From Edaphobacter aggregans DSM 19364 (GTDB lineage: Bacteria > Acidobacteriota > Terriglobia > Terriglobales > Acidobacteriaceae): DNA of 36,881 nt. Where the stretch lies: contig NZ_JQKI01000059.1 of NCBI RefSeq assembly GCF_000745965.1, forward strand, positions 1-36,881, written 5' to 3'. The notes beneath the pieces are model-generated. The model was not told where the DNA came from and did not search any database. It saw only the letters and a list, made by a program, of their open reading frames with translations. Within the stretch, counting starts at the first letter, position 1, and every line of letters begins with the position of its first letter. Made by a program: the position numbers and the translations under genes. Below are positions 7,454 through 17,223 of the stretch, in pieces.

Positions 7454-10400
7454 ACCCGGTTCGCCTCTCGCTTCGCTACCGCCAGGTCACCCTGATTCTG
7501 ATCGGCATGTTGTTCCTTGCCGGCGTAGTGGCATTCCTGAACATGCCCCGCCGCGAAGATCCCCACATCACCATTCGCACTGGTCTTGTTATCGCCCAGT
7601 TCCCGGGCGCAACCGCTGAGCAGGTCGAAGACCAGGTTACGCGCAAGATCGAAGAGCGCCTGTTTCGCTTTGCCGAGGTACGCCGGGAGAAAACGTACTC
7701 CACGACCCGCAATGGACTGGTTGTCATCAACGTGGAACTAAACAAGTCGGTGAAAAACTCCGACGAGTTCTGGTCCAAGCTGCGTTTGGACATGGCACAA
7801 CTGAAGCAGACTGAATTGCCGGACAGGGTTCGCGGCCCCATCGTGGACTCCGACTTCGGAGACACGGTGGCCGTGCTCATCGCGGTAAAGGGCAATTCCT
7901 ACGGTTACCGCGATCTCACTGACTACGCGAAGCGCGTGGAAGCTGCGATCCGCACCATCCCTGCGGTCTCGAAGATCAAGCGCATCGGCGATCAGAAGGA
8001 GAGCATTGAGATCAGCACGTCGCGGGAGAAGCTGTCGCAGTACGGCGTCAACCCACAGAATGTATCGCAGGCCCTTCAAGGCAGAAACACGATCGAATAC
8101 GCCGGCCGCGTGCCTTCCGGTGACGCCAAGGTGAAGATCGAGGCCAGCGCCTCGTTCCAGACCGAAGATCAGATCCGCCACATCATGGTTGATGTTTCGC
8201 AGTCCGGACAGCCGGTGTATCTGGGGGACATCACCAGCGTCGACCGTGTCTACAAAGACCCGACCGATTATGCGCGGATTGGCGGTGATCCGACAATCCT
8301 GCTCTCGGTCGAGATGCACGAGGGCAACAACATCGTCCAGTTTGGCAAGGACCTGCATGAAAAGCTTGCGCAAGTTAAGGCCCTGCTTCCTCCCGATGTT
8401 CAGCTTGAATTCGTCGCCGATCAGCCGCGTATTGTCTCGGAGCGGATCAGCGACTTCTTTCGCGAATTCGGGATCGCCATTATCTCCGTCGTGCTCGTGA
8501 CGATGGTGCTGCTGCCCATGCGAGTCGCTCTTGTTGCAGCGGTCGCGATTCCCGTCACGATTTCCTTGACATTCGGCATGCTCAATGCCGCCGGCATCGA
8601 ACTCCACCAGGTGTCGATTGCCGCATTAATTGTTGTTCTGGGCATGGTTGTCGATGACGCGATTGTCATAGCGGACAATTACGTTGAGCTGCTCGACCAC
8701 GGGGTTCCGCCGGCGGATGCTTCCTGGAGATCGGCAACGGAGATGGCCGTTCCGGTGCTTACCGCGACCCTGACCATCATCTCGTCTTTCCTGCCTTTGC
8801 TGCTGCTCAGCGGAACGACCGGGGAATTTATCCGCGCGTTGCCCTTGACGGTTGCAATCTCGCTGAGCGTGTCGTTTGTAGTTGCAATGATGCTGACGCC
8901 GATAACAGCCGGATTCTTTATCCGCAAGGGCCTGCATGATCACAGTGCCGACTCGGCCAACAAGAAGCCGACGCTGCTTGACCACATGCAACGCGACTAC
9001 AACCTGCTCATCACCTGGGCAATGCAGCATCGCACCAAGGTATTGATTGCGGCGGGGGTGATTCTAGTCATCGGCATCGGCATCTTCACCAGGGTTCCCC
9101 AGCAATTCTTCCCCCTGGCCGAGCGAGACCAGTTCATCATGGACGTCTGGCTTCCGGAAGGCTCGCGCATTGAGGCTGTGGACGCCGCGGTGCAGCGGAT
9201 CGAAAACACACTGCGCCGGAACCCGGAAGTCCGCAGCTACACGAGTTTCTTCGGCCAGAGTTCCCCGCGGTTCTACTACAACGTTAACCCCGTTCCGACT
9301 GCGACCAACTATGCCCAGATTCTGGTCAATACCCACAGTATCAAGGGAACCACGAAGCTGGTAAAGGAACTGCGCGGCGAACTTCCCGCGATAGCGCCCG
9401 AAGCGAAAGTATTCGTGAAGGAGCTGCAGCAGGGCGACCAGATGGAAGCTCCCGTGGAAGTTCGCATCGTCGGAGACGATCTGATGACGCTCCGCTCATT
9501 CGGCGATCAGGTTCAGAATATCCTCTCTCACACTCCAGGAGCGGCCTACATTCACACGGATTGGCATGAAGACAACCTGCTGGCCGATGTGAATCTTCGC
9601 CAGGAGGTCGCGAACCGTCTCGGATTTACGAACTCCAGCATTGCCCAGCAACTGGCCGGTAACTTCGATGGCGAAACCGTGACCACGTTCTGGGAAGGCG
9701 ATCGCGCTATCGATGTTGACCTGCGCCTCAACCCCGATCAACGGCAGACATTCCAGAACGTCTCCGATACTTATGTGCTCTCTTCCGTAACCGGTGCGCG
9801 AGTGCCGGTGAGCGCGGTCGCGTCGCTCCTGGCGGACTGGCATCCGGGCAGGATCGTGCGGCGCAACGGAGTTCGCACTCTCACTGTGCGCGCATTTCCG
9901 GCCGATGGCTATCTTTCCAGCCAGGTCCTTGCGGTTGCGCAAAAGCAGATCGCAAAGCTGCCGCTACCCGCCGGTTACCGAATTGAATACGGCGGCGAGT
10001 ATGAGAATCAGAACGAAACCTTCGTGGAGATGAAGCATGCCTTGTTCATCAGCCTGATTGCGATCTTTCTCATCCTCCTCTTCCAATTCTGTACGCTCTC
10101 GGACACACTCATCGTGATCGCGGCCATACCGCTCGCCATTCCAGGCGCTGCCCTCGGCCTTTTCATTACTCAAAACCCTTTCGGCTTTACCGCTTTTATC
10201 GGGGTCATCAGCCTCGGCGGTCTGGTCGTGCGCAACTCCATCATCCTGGTCGATTACATCCATGAGCGGATGAAGAGTGGTGTACCCCTCGAGGAGGCAA
10301 CGCTGGAAGCTGGTGAGCGGCGTCTCCGTCCCATTTTTCTGACCACTATGGCTGCGGCCGTAGGTGTTACGCCCATGATCATCTCCCGCTCGAGCCTGTG

Positions 10401-11874
10401 GTCGCCACTGGCCAGCGTGATCGCATTTGGATTGATTGTGTCCATGTTCTTTACCCTCATCGTAATTCCGGTGCTGTTCGTCGTGGTGAACAGGAAAGAG
10501 CAACTCACGACGGCCGCCAAAGAGCTAGTCAAGCCAGCCGCAGTGACGGGAGCCATGCTTGCTCTCCTCCTGTTTTCGATTCCCGCGCATGCACAGGAAA
10601 TGACGATCACCCTGGACGAAGCTCGGGGGATGGCGATGGAGAGGAACTCGAGCGTGCGGATAGCAGAGCAGAAAGAGAAGGAGGCAGATGCCCGACTTAC
10701 AAAGGCTCGGGCCGATTATTTTCCAACAATCACAAACCAGAGCTATGCGATCCACACCTCGCAGACCGAATTCATGACTATCCCTCAGGGATCGATGGGC
10801 ACGTATGCCAGTACCGGCCCGATTCCCACCAACGACGTCAAAATCAAACTCGGCGAACAGAACTTCGGCGTAATGACAACCACCGCGGAGCAGCCCGTTA
10901 CGCAAATGTTCTTCAAGATTCGCTCGGATGTGAAATCGGCAGAGGCCGAGGCTCGCATCGCCCACAGCGATCTGGACCGGTCGCGCAATGAAGTGTCGTT
11001 GAAAGTTAAGAAGGTCTACTACCAATTGCTCTCCGCTCAGCAGCGCAAGATCGCGGACGAACTGCGCATCGAGGCGAGCGAACAGCAATTGCAAGAGGCA
11101 AGAACATCAGTAGAAGGCGGCGTCGTGCTTCAGGTGAAAGTCCTGGAAAACGACGCGCAGATCGCAGAGGCCCGAAACGAGCTCGGGCAAATTGAAGATG
11201 ACATCGCAGACATGCGAAACACATTCAATGATCTCGTTGGGCTTCCGCTGAGCACGAGGACGCAACTCGTCGAGCCGGTTGAGCAGACCGAGGCAACCGT
11301 AGTACTCATCGCTGCCCCGGCGGATCCCGAGAGGCAGGCGCTGGGGCACAATCCCGAGCTGCTTTCGGCGCGTGAGGGACTGGCGAAGGCGCACGCGGAC
11401 CTGAATGCGGCGAAGTCGGAATACATTCCCAACATCTCCGTTTTTGGACAGTACGTTTATCAGAACGGAGCGCCGCTGCTGCCTCAAAGCTCAGGTGCGG
11501 CCGGGGTGCGCATGAACTGGACGATCTCGGAATTCGGCAAACGAATCGGAAAAGTCCGCGAGCGAAAGTCGGAGGTCGTGGAGGCTGAACAAAACCTTCA
11601 GGCTACCGAGAACAGAGTGCGCATGGACTTCGAGTCAGAGGTTCGCAAAATTCGTCGTTCCGAGACCAGCCTCGAGGCAGCGCGCAGGAACGTTGCAACC
11701 CGAACTGAGATTGTCCGCATCCGGGGCGACGAGGTCGAAGCGAAAACCGCGAATCTGAGCACACTGAAAGAGGCACAGGCACAACTCGCCGACGCCAAGG
11801 CACAGCTCTGTGACGCCGAGATGCAGCGGGCCGTCGCTCAGGCTGAACTGGCAAGAACCGCTGGACGGCTGTGA
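7450..11874 (+). CDS. RND efflux permease fused to a TolC-like outer-membrane factor
   Basis: A single 1474-residue frame. Residues 1 to about 1025 are an HAE1-type (AcrB-like) proton-driven permease: first membrane helix at 12-30, a periplasmic loop, helices from about 338 to 500 with the proton-relay pair D402/D403 in GMVVDDAIVIADN, a seventh helix near 530, a second periplasmic loop, and the last helices from about 866 to 1015. Residues 1028-1048 (KPAAVTGAMLALLLFSIPA, then HA) read like a signal peptide with an AHA|QE cleavage site. From 1050 a TolC/OEP-family domain follows, starting ITLDEARGMAMERNSSVRIA, with the usual long helical repeats (EVSLKVKKVYYQLLSAQQRK; SLEAARRNVATRTEIVRIRG). 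No stop separates the halves. An internal ATG at 10555 could start the TolC part separately, but its GGGAG is only two bases away. The gene overlaps the adaptor by four bases. Confidence 0.92.
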   Translation: MNPVRLSLRYRQVTLILIGMLFLAGVVAFLNMPRREDPHITIRTGLVIAQFPGATAEQVEDQVTRKIEERLFRFAEVRREKTYSTTRNGLVVINVELNKSVKNSDEFWSKLRLDMAQLKQTELPDRVRGPIVDSDFGDTVAVLIAVKGNSYGYRDLTDYAKRVEAAIRTIPAVSKIKRIGDQKESIEISTSREKLSQYGVNPQNVSQALQGRNTIEYAGRVPSGDAKVKIEASASFQTEDQIRHIMVDVSQSGQPVYLGDITSVDRVYKDPTDYARIGGDPTILLSVEMHEGNNIVQFGKDLHEKLAQVKALLPPDVQLEFVADQPRIVSERISDFFREFGIAIISVVLVTMVLLPMRVALVAAVAIPVTISLTFGMLNAAGIELHQVSIAALIVVLGMVVDDAIVIADNYVELLDHGVPPADASWRSATEMAVPVLTATLTIISSFLPLLLLSGTTGEFIRALPLTVAISLSVSFVVAMMLTPITAGFFIRKGLHDHSADSANKKPTLLDHMQRDYNLLITWAMQHRTKVLIAAGVILVIGIGIFTRVPQQFFPLAERDQFIMDVWLPEGSRIEAVDAAVQRIENTLRRNPEVRSYTSFFGQSSPRFYYNVNPVPTATNYAQILVNTHSIKGTTKLVKELRGELPAIAPEAKVFVKELQQGDQMEAPVEVRIVGDDLMTLRSFGDQVQNILSHTPGAAYIHTDWHEDNLLADVNLRQEVANRLGFTNSSIAQQLAGNFDGETVTTFWEGDRAIDVDLRLNPDQRQTFQNVSDTYVLSSVTGARVPVSAVASLLADWHPGRIVRRNGVRTLTVRAFPADGYLSSQVLAVAQKQIAKLPLPAGYRIEYGGEYENQNETFVEMKHALFISLIAIFLILLFQFCTLSDTLIVIAAIPLAIPGAALGLFITQNPFGFTAFIGVISLGGLVVRNSIILVDYIHERMKSGVPLEEATLEAGERRLRPIFLTTMAAAVGVTPMIISRSSLWSPLASVIAFGLIVSMFFTLIVIPVLFVVVNRKEQLTTAAKELVKPAAVTGAMLALLLFSIPAHAQEMTITLDEARGMAMERNSSVRIAEQKEKEADARLTKARADYFPTITNQSYAIHTSQTEFMTIPQGSMGTYASTGPIPTNDVKIKLGEQNFGVMTTTAEQPVTQMFFKIRSDVKSAEAEARIAHSDLDRSRNEVSLKVKKVYYQLLSAQQRKIADELRIEASEQQLQEARTSVEGGVVLQVKVLENDAQIAEARNELGQIEDDIADMRNTFNDLVGLPLSTRTQLVEPVEQTEATVVLIAAPADPERQALGHNPELLSAREGLAKAHADLNAAKSEYIPNISVFGQYVYQNGAPLLPQSSGAAGVRMNWTISEFGKRIGKVRERKSEVVEAEQNLQATENRVRMDFESEVRKIRRSETSLEAARRNVATRTEIVRIRGDEVEAKTANLSTLKEAQAQLADAKAQLCDAEMQRAVAQAELARTAGRL

Positions 11875-11941
11875 CAAGGCAGACCGACGGTTTTCGGATG
11901 GTAGGCAATAACTTCAATGAGTTTGGAAAGGAGAGATTCTG

Positions 11942-14479
11942 ATGAACACCAAAGGCATGATCGCGCACGAAGTCATTCAAGGAGCCCCAAGAACACCCGA
12001 GGAGTGGCGTGTTTCAGAACTACTCAAACAGTACGGATGCGGCCCGATCGGTTTTGTCGGCTCAGAAAACGCCTTTTACGAGCGGCACCTGGTCTTCGAT
12101 CGCATTATCAACCCGCGGGTTGCAACAGCGAGAGAGCGTTTTGAGGCGTTTTCACATTCCATTCGAGACATCCTTGCCCAACGCTGGGTACTGACCAGGA
12201 GCACCTATAACAGTCTCAATCCCAAACGCGTCTATTACCTCTCCATGGAGTTTCTCATTGGCCGTTCGCTGACGAACAACATAGCAAACCTCTTGCTCAG
12301 CCCATTAGTTCAACACGCGGTAAAGGAAAAGGGGCTCGATTGGCTCGAGTTGATTGAAGAAGAGCCAGATGCCGGACTCGGCAACGGAGGGCTGGGGCGG
12401 CTCGCGGCGTGTTTCCTGGATTCTATGGCCACAATGGAATTGCCGGCTGTGGGCTACGGGTTGCGGTACGAGTATGGGATGTTCAAGCAATCCATTGTGA
12501 ACGGGTGGCAAAAGGAGAATCCGGACAATTGGATCCGCAGCGGCGACCCCTGGGAGGTCGCGCGCCCCACCGAGATGGTGGAAGTGAAGTTAGGTTGCAC
12601 GTTTAAGTTAGTCGCAGGCAGTTTTCAGGTTCTACGTGGTCAGCCATCAAACCTGATCGGCATTCCTTTTGATCGACCGGTCGTGGGGTACGGAGGAAAA
12701 ACGATCAACACCCTCCGGCTGTGGGCCGCAGCGGCACCGGACTACTTCAATTTCGAGGAATTTGGGGCCGGTGGATTTGCAGGAGCGGTGGAAGAGACGC
12801 TTGAGGCGGAGTCCCTGACCCGCGTATTGTATCCCGACGACTCAACCATGGCTGGGCAAGGCCTGCGATTCTTCCAAGAATATTTCCTGGTGGCCTGTTC
12901 ACTCGCTGACATTGTACGTCGATTCCGGCGGTTTAATAAGGACTGGGACGAGCTGCCGGAAAAGGCTGCGATCCAGCTTAACGATACGCATCCCTCGTTG
13001 GCTGTCCCCGAGCTGATGCGAATCTTGGTGGACGAGGCCCACCTGGGTTGGGACCAGGCGTGGGATTTGACTCGGAAGACGCTTGCATATACCAATCACA
13101 CCTTGCTGCCTGAAGCGCTCGAGAAGTGGCCCGTCGAGTTGTTTGAAATACTCATCCCGCGCCATTTGCAAATCATTTATGAGATCAACCGTCGCCTGAT
13201 GGATGAGGTGCGCCACCGCTTCCCCGGCGATGAAGGACGGGAAACGCGCGTGAGCCTTATTGAAGATGGCAGCCAGCTTAAGGTCCGCATGGCGCACCTG
13301 GCAATCGTTGGCTCGCACAGCACAAACGGCGTCGCCGCAGTGCACTCAAAGCTTCTGCGGACGACCACGGTCAGGGACCTGGCCGAGATGTACCCGCGGC
13401 GCTTCAACAACAAAACGAACGGCGTCACGCCCCGGCGTTGGTTGCTACTCTGCAATCCTGAGCTTTCCGGACTAATCACAAATGCCATTGGCGAGGGCTG
13501 GATCACGGACTTGAACCATCTAAGCAGGTTGAAAGTGCTAGCCGATGATGCCGGCTTTCGTGACGCATTTCTCGCGTCCAAACGCGAAGCCAAAGTGCGG
13601 TTTACCGATTGGCTAAGGTCCTCATCGGGAGTAAACGTCGATCCTGACACGATATTCGACTGCCAGATCAAGCGAATCCATGAATACAAGCGGCAACTGC
13701 TGAACGCGTTGAGGATTGTAGTGGTCTATAACCGCCTCCGAGAGAATCCCAACCTTGCAACAGTGCCGCGGACCTTTTTCTTTGCGGGTAAAGCTGCCCC
13801 CGCTTACCGGCTGGCCAAGCTGATCATCAAGTTCATCAATAACCTCGCCGGCACGATCGATAGCGATCCCGCTGTTCGCGACAAAATCAAGGTTGTCTTC
13901 CTGCCTGAGTACAACGTTTCTCTCGCAGAACGCTTGATCCCGGCGAGCGATGTCTCGAATCAAATCTCCACGGCCGGATATGAGGCGAGTGGGACAAGCA
14001 ACATGAAGTTCATGATGAACGGGGTGCTCACAGTTGGAACTCGCGATGGCGCAAACATAGAGATGGCGGAGGAAGCCGGCGAAGAGAATCTATTTATGTT
14101 CGGCCTTACTGTCGAGCAAGTCGAGAACAGCCGGAGCTGGTACAACTCGCACTGGCATTACGATAATGAACCGGAGACGCGAGCTGCTCTGGATCTGATT
14201 TTTTCCGATTATTTCAGCCGAAATGAACCGGGAATCTTCACCCCAATACGCGATTGCCTTCTGACGAACGGCGATCACTATATGCATCTGGCGGACCTCA
14301 CCTCCTACTGCCAGGCGCAAGAGGCGGTTAGCGCACTATACGCAACACCGGAGACATGGGCGGCCAAGGCAATCCGGAATATATCGAGCTCCGGAAAATT
14401 TTCCAGCGACCGCACCATCGCTGAATACGCAGGCGAAATATGGAACGTACAGTCATGTCCAGTGCCAGAGAATGGGTAA
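11942..14479 (+). CDS. glgP: Glycogen/alpha-glucan phosphorylase
   Basis: 845 residues, the usual length for the family, with AAAGGAG upstream of the ATG. The enzyme cleaves alpha-1,4-glucan with phosphate to give glucose-1-phosphate, using pyridoxal phosphate. Family landmarks are VYYLSMEFLIGRSLTNNI, PDAGLGNGGLGRLAACFLDS, QLNDTHPSLAVPELMRIL, FNNKTNGVTPRRWL, QIKRIHEYKRQLLNALR, and the cofactor-binding GTSNMKFMMNG with lysine 689. GTRDGANIEM closes the site. It lies 67 bases after the efflux fusion gene and overlaps the debranching enzyme by 40 bases, so the two glycogen-degrading enzymes are translationally coupled. No glycogen synthesis gene is in the window. Confidence 0.96.
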   Translation: MNTKGMIAHEVIQGAPRTPEEWRVSELLKQYGCGPIGFVGSENAFYERHLVFDRIINPRVATARERFEAFSHSIRDILAQRWVLTRSTYNSLNPKRVYYLSMEFLIGRSLTNNIANLLLSPLVQHAVKEKGLDWLELIEEEPDAGLGNGGLGRLAACFLDSMATMELPAVGYGLRYEYGMFKQSIVNGWQKENPDNWIRSGDPWEVARPTEMVEVKLGCTFKLVAGSFQVLRGQPSNLIGIPFDRPVVGYGGKTINTLRLWAAAAPDYFNFEEFGAGGFAGAVEETLEAESLTRVLYPDDSTMAGQGLRFFQEYFLVACSLADIVRRFRRFNKDWDELPEKAAIQLNDTHPSLAVPELMRILVDEAHLGWDQAWDLTRKTLAYTNHTLLPEALEKWPVELFEILIPRHLQIIYEINRRLMDEVRHRFPGDEGRETRVSLIEDGSQLKVRMAHLAIVGSHSTNGVAAVHSKLLRTTTVRDLAEMYPRRFNNKTNGVTPRRWLLLCNPELSGLITNAIGEGWITDLNHLSRLKVLADDAGFRDAFLASKREAKVRFTDWLRSSSGVNVDPDTIFDCQIKRIHEYKRQLLNALRIVVVYNRLRENPNLATVPRTFFFAGKAAPAYRLAKLIIKFINNLAGTIDSDPAVRDKIKVVFLPEYNVSLAERLIPASDVSNQISTAGYEASGTSNMKFMMNGVLTVGTRDGANIEMAEEAGEENLFMFGLTVEQVENSRSWYNSHWHYDNEPETRAALDLIFSDYFSRNEPGIFTPIRDCLLTNGDHYMHLADLTSYCQAQEAVSALYATPETWAAKAIRNISSSGKFSSDRTIAEYAGEIWNVQSCPVPENG

Positions 14480-14877
14480 GGGAAAAACCGCTTCCGGCCG
14501 CCCCCACGACGGGCCGTAGCTTGCCAATTGGTGCCACGCTAGTCAGCGGCGGCGCTAACTTCTCAGTCTTCTCCCGGAGTGCGGAGCGGATCGAACTGCT
14601 GTTTTTCGACCGGGTCGAGGATGCTCGACCTTCGCGCGTCATCCCCATCGATCCATTCACCAACCGTACCTATCACTATTGGCACGTATTCGGACCCGGC
14701 GTGGAGTTTGGCCAGATCTACGGATTTCGAGCCCACGGGCCGTATGAGCCAGATCGGGGTCTAAGGTTCGATCCATCAAAGCTATTGCTCGACCCATACG
14801 GCCGGTCCGTTGCCGTCCGAAAAACTATAGCCGTGAAGCAGCGCGTCTCAAGGGCGACAACTCCGCAACGGCTATGA
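14440..14877 (+). CDS. glgX: Glycogen debranching enzyme GlgX, N-terminal part before a frameshift
   Basis: This frame encodes the carbohydrate-binding module (CBM48) that starts GlgX/isoamylase proteins: PLPAAPTTGRSLPIGATLVS, GGANFSVFSRSAERIELLFF, then YGFRAHGPYEPDRGLRFDPS, KLLLDPYGRSVAV. After about base 14822 the frame turns to unrelated sequence (KTIAVKQRVSRATTPQRL). The expected continuation (NYSREAARLKGDNSATAMKS) is found in the next frame, so a single C is missing from a 'gtccg' that should probably be 'gtcccg'. The ATG at 14440 lies within glgP; an ATG at 14455 is an alternative. One lost base in an otherwise well preserved gene could be a sequencing error. Read together with the next entry, it gives a full-length enzyme. 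Confidence 0.85.
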   Translation: MERTVMSSAREWVREKPLPAAPTTGRSLPIGATLVSGGANFSVFSRSAERIELLFFDRVEDARPSRVIPIDPFTNRTYHYWHVFGPGVEFGQIYGFRAHGPYEPDRGLRFDPSKLLLDPYGRSVAVRKTIAVKQRVSRATTPQRL

Positions 14878-16724
14878 AGAGCGTGGTTACGGAGCCGCAG
14901 GCGTATGACTGGCAAGGTGACGTGCCTCTAAATCGACCGTGGTCACGCACGATCATCTACGAGATGCATGTGCGCGGCTTTACCGCACATCCCAGCTCAG
15001 GGGTGGCGGAATCGAAACGGGGAACGTACGCAGGGCTAGTCGAGAAGATCCCCTACCTTCAGCAATTGGGTATTACCGCGGTCGAGCTGCTTCCCGTGTT
15101 TCAGTTCGATGCACAGGATGCCCCTGCATGCCTCACGAACTACTGGGGCTATTCACCGGTATCATTTTTTGCCCCGCACCAGGCATACAGCTCCCGTCAG
15201 GAACCGCTTGGAGCGCTGGATGAATTTCGGGATATGGTGAAGGCGATGCACCGGGCCGGTATCGAAGTCATTCTCGATGTCGTGTTCAATCACACGGCGG
15301 AAGGCGGACACGATGGACCAACGCAGTGTTTCCGCGGACTGGATAATCCCACTTACTACGTTCTGTCTGAAGAGCACTCACAGTACGCGAACTTCACCGG
15401 CACAGGAAACACACTGAATGCGAATCATCCAGTCGTACGGTACATGATTGTGGACGGTCTCCGTTACTGGGTGAATGAGATGCATGTGGATGGGTTCCGC
15501 TTCGATCTTGCGTCCATCCTTTCGCGCGACTCGACGGGCGCCCTGATGTCGAGTCCTCCGGTGCTTTGGGACATCGAGTCCGACGCGGCACTGGCCGGTA
15601 CGAAGATGATCGCGGAGGCCTGGGACGCGGCAGGACTTTATCAGGTCGGCAGTTTCCCGGGAGACAGTTGGAAGGAGTGGAACGACCGATCTCGCGATGA
15701 TATACGCGACTTCTTCCGGGGCGCGAATGATTCGGTGGGGCGCGTAGCGGATCGTCTGCTTGGCAGCCCCAGCATTTATGGTTGGAGGGACCGCGAAGTC
15801 GAGGAGAGTATCAATTTCGTTACGTGCCACGATGGATTTACGCTGAACGACCTCGACTCCTACAACTACATGCACAACGAAGAAAACGGCGAAGGCAATC
15901 GCGACGGACGTGACGACTTCCTAAGCTGGAACTGCGGCTTTGAAGGTCCGACAGACGATCCCGAAATCGAGGCTCTCCGCAATCGGCAGGTGAAGAACCT
16001 TTTCACGGCAGTCATACTGGCTGCAGGTGTACCCATGTTCGTTATGGGCGACGAGGTGCGGCGTAGTCAAGGTGGCAATAATAATGTCTACTGCCAGGAT
16101 AATGATACGAGCTGGTTCGACTGGAATCTACTGTCCAAACATGCCGATCTCCTCCGGTTTGTGAAGTTGCTGATTGAGCGCCGTATGATGCGCGACGTGG
16201 AACATGAACGCCACCGCGTGAGTTTGAGCCTGGTTCTCCGCGAACAAAAACTTGCCTGGCACGGCGTGAAACTCAATCAGCCGGATTGGTCTTCTTTCTC
16301 GCACAGCATCGCAATCGGCGGGGAACCGAAGAGCGAACGGGTATTGGCGCACATCATCTTCAATGCGTATCGGAAAGCTCTCGAGTTCGAACTTCCGATA
16401 TTGAAGGAGGGTAGAGAAAAATGGCGGCGGTGGATTGATACTGCACTGGATCCTCCGCATGAGATTTCCGAATGGAATACGGAGGAACCAGTTCTGGGGA
16501 CAACATATCGTGCTGGCGCAAGGTCGGTAGTGGTGCTCCTTGCTGGTGAGGGACGAACGGCGGGCATTTCAGATGGAGTTCAATCGACGCCCGCGGAACC
16601 TTCCTCGCGCCAGGAATGTGTTTCCGCCAGCTCATTCGGGCACTGTTGCATTAACTTTTCTTGCACAACCTGTAGCGGTCCGACCGTGATCAGTCACCCT
16701 ATTACTTGTATGCTGATTGCCTAA
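14874..16724 (+). CDS. glgX: Glycogen debranching enzyme GlgX, catalytic part after the frameshift
   Basis: GH13 (alpha-amylase fold) domain that hydrolyses alpha-1,6 branches left by the phosphorylase encoded just upstream. Conserved regions are EVILDVVFNHTAEG, HVDGFRFDLAS with the nucleophile Asp codon at 15504, MIAEAWDAAG with the acid/base Glu at 15615, and FVTCHDGFTLNDL. Further signatures are NGEGNRDGRDDFLSWNCGFE and DEVRRSQGGNNNVYCQDN. True homology begins upstream of the ATG at 14874, in the shifted frame (from about 14825). The C-terminal barrel ends at YRAGARSVVVLLAG near 16545; the last 55-60 residues are not GlgX-like and run into a miniature inverted-repeat element that supplies the stop codon, so the native end has been replaced. 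Confidence 0.93.
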   Translation: MKSVVTEPQAYDWQGDVPLNRPWSRTIIYEMHVRGFTAHPSSGVAESKRGTYAGLVEKIPYLQQLGITAVELLPVFQFDAQDAPACLTNYWGYSPVSFFAPHQAYSSRQEPLGALDEFRDMVKAMHRAGIEVILDVVFNHTAEGGHDGPTQCFRGLDNPTYYVLSEEHSQYANFTGTGNTLNANHPVVRYMIVDGLRYWVNEMHVDGFRFDLASILSRDSTGALMSSPPVLWDIESDAALAGTKMIAEAWDAAGLYQVGSFPGDSWKEWNDRSRDDIRDFFRGANDSVGRVADRLLGSPSIYGWRDREVEESINFVTCHDGFTLNDLDSYNYMHNEENGEGNRDGRDDFLSWNCGFEGPTDDPEIEALRNRQVKNLFTAVILAAGVPMFVMGDEVRRSQGGNNNVYCQDNDTSWFDWNLLSKHADLLRFVKLLIERRMMRDVEHERHRVSLSLVLREQKLAWHGVKLNQPDWSSFSHSIAIGGEPKSERVLAHIIFNAYRKALEFELPILKEGREKWRRWIDTALDPPHEISEWNTEEPVLGTTYRAGARSVVVLLAGEGRTAGISDGVQSTPAEPSSRQECVSASSFGHCCINFSCTTCSGPTVISHPITCMLIA

Positions 16725-16747
16725 TTTCGAGTTAATGCAACAGTGCC
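16639..16747. mobile_element. 109-bp miniature element with perfect 18-bp terminal inverted repeats
   Basis: GGCACTGTTGCATTAACT (16639-16656) is the exact reverse complement of 16730-16747. The outer bases GGCACTGTTGCA match the ends of IS6/IS26-family elements as I remember them. The 73-base interior has no coding capacity. No eight-base target duplication is visible (left flank CTCATTCG, right flank GAGATGAG). The element lies at the 3' end of glgX and provides its stop codon (TAA, 16722-16724). It could alternatively be a large hairpin structure in the transcript. Confidence 0.6.
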
Positions 16748-17223
16748 GAGATGAGACGGGGGGTGACCGAAGCGTGGACGAAGTGGTGTGGTTTGGTTTC
16801 CGATCACTTTGCGACGCAGGTGTGCCCAGCAGCCCACACATGATCTCGTTGCCGGCTACCACGCCGTTGCATCCTCCGTAGGCACGTTTGTACTGGAAGA
16901 TACGGTCTAGCTCGATGCCCCATGCGGCGATTGGGAGCGTGGCGAAGTTCGTCAGAACGTTTTTTCTACACGTTCCTCAATATCAGCGGCATTCTGGTTG
17001 GAGTGTTCTCATGGCTGTGGGAGGCTGGGTTATCAGCTGTCGACCGATCTCCGAGGGCCTGGGTGTGTTTTTAGCTGTACCGACGTGCGAAAGGACCGAT
17101 TTAACCTGCCGCGTGACAGCAGGAGTAATTCGGTCAGCATTTGCCGGGCGAAGTGCGCACGACGAGAGCCGAGTGCCGCGCGATCGTAGGTTGTCCATCA
17201 ACTTTCGGTAGACTGTGAGCACA
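16748..17223. other. Intergenic region, no intact gene
   Basis: About 475 bases between the miniature element and the CRTAC1 gene. A short hydrophobic stretch can be read on the plus strand (about 16966-17075, NISGILVGVFSWLWEAGLSA), perhaps the end of a lost membrane protein, but it has no start and no recognised family. I see nothing else. Confidence 0.4.

Noticed and set aside
7738..8607. Long minus-strand open frame (289 codons) opposite the RND permease
   Set aside because: It lies fully inside a strongly conserved gene on the other strand, is histidine/aspartate/arginine-rich as expected from antisense of a GC-rich gene, and has no motif.
16888..17211. 107-codon plus-strand frame between glgX and the CRTAC1 gene
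   Set aside because: No ribosome binding site, composition resembles shifted coding sequence, no family recognised.
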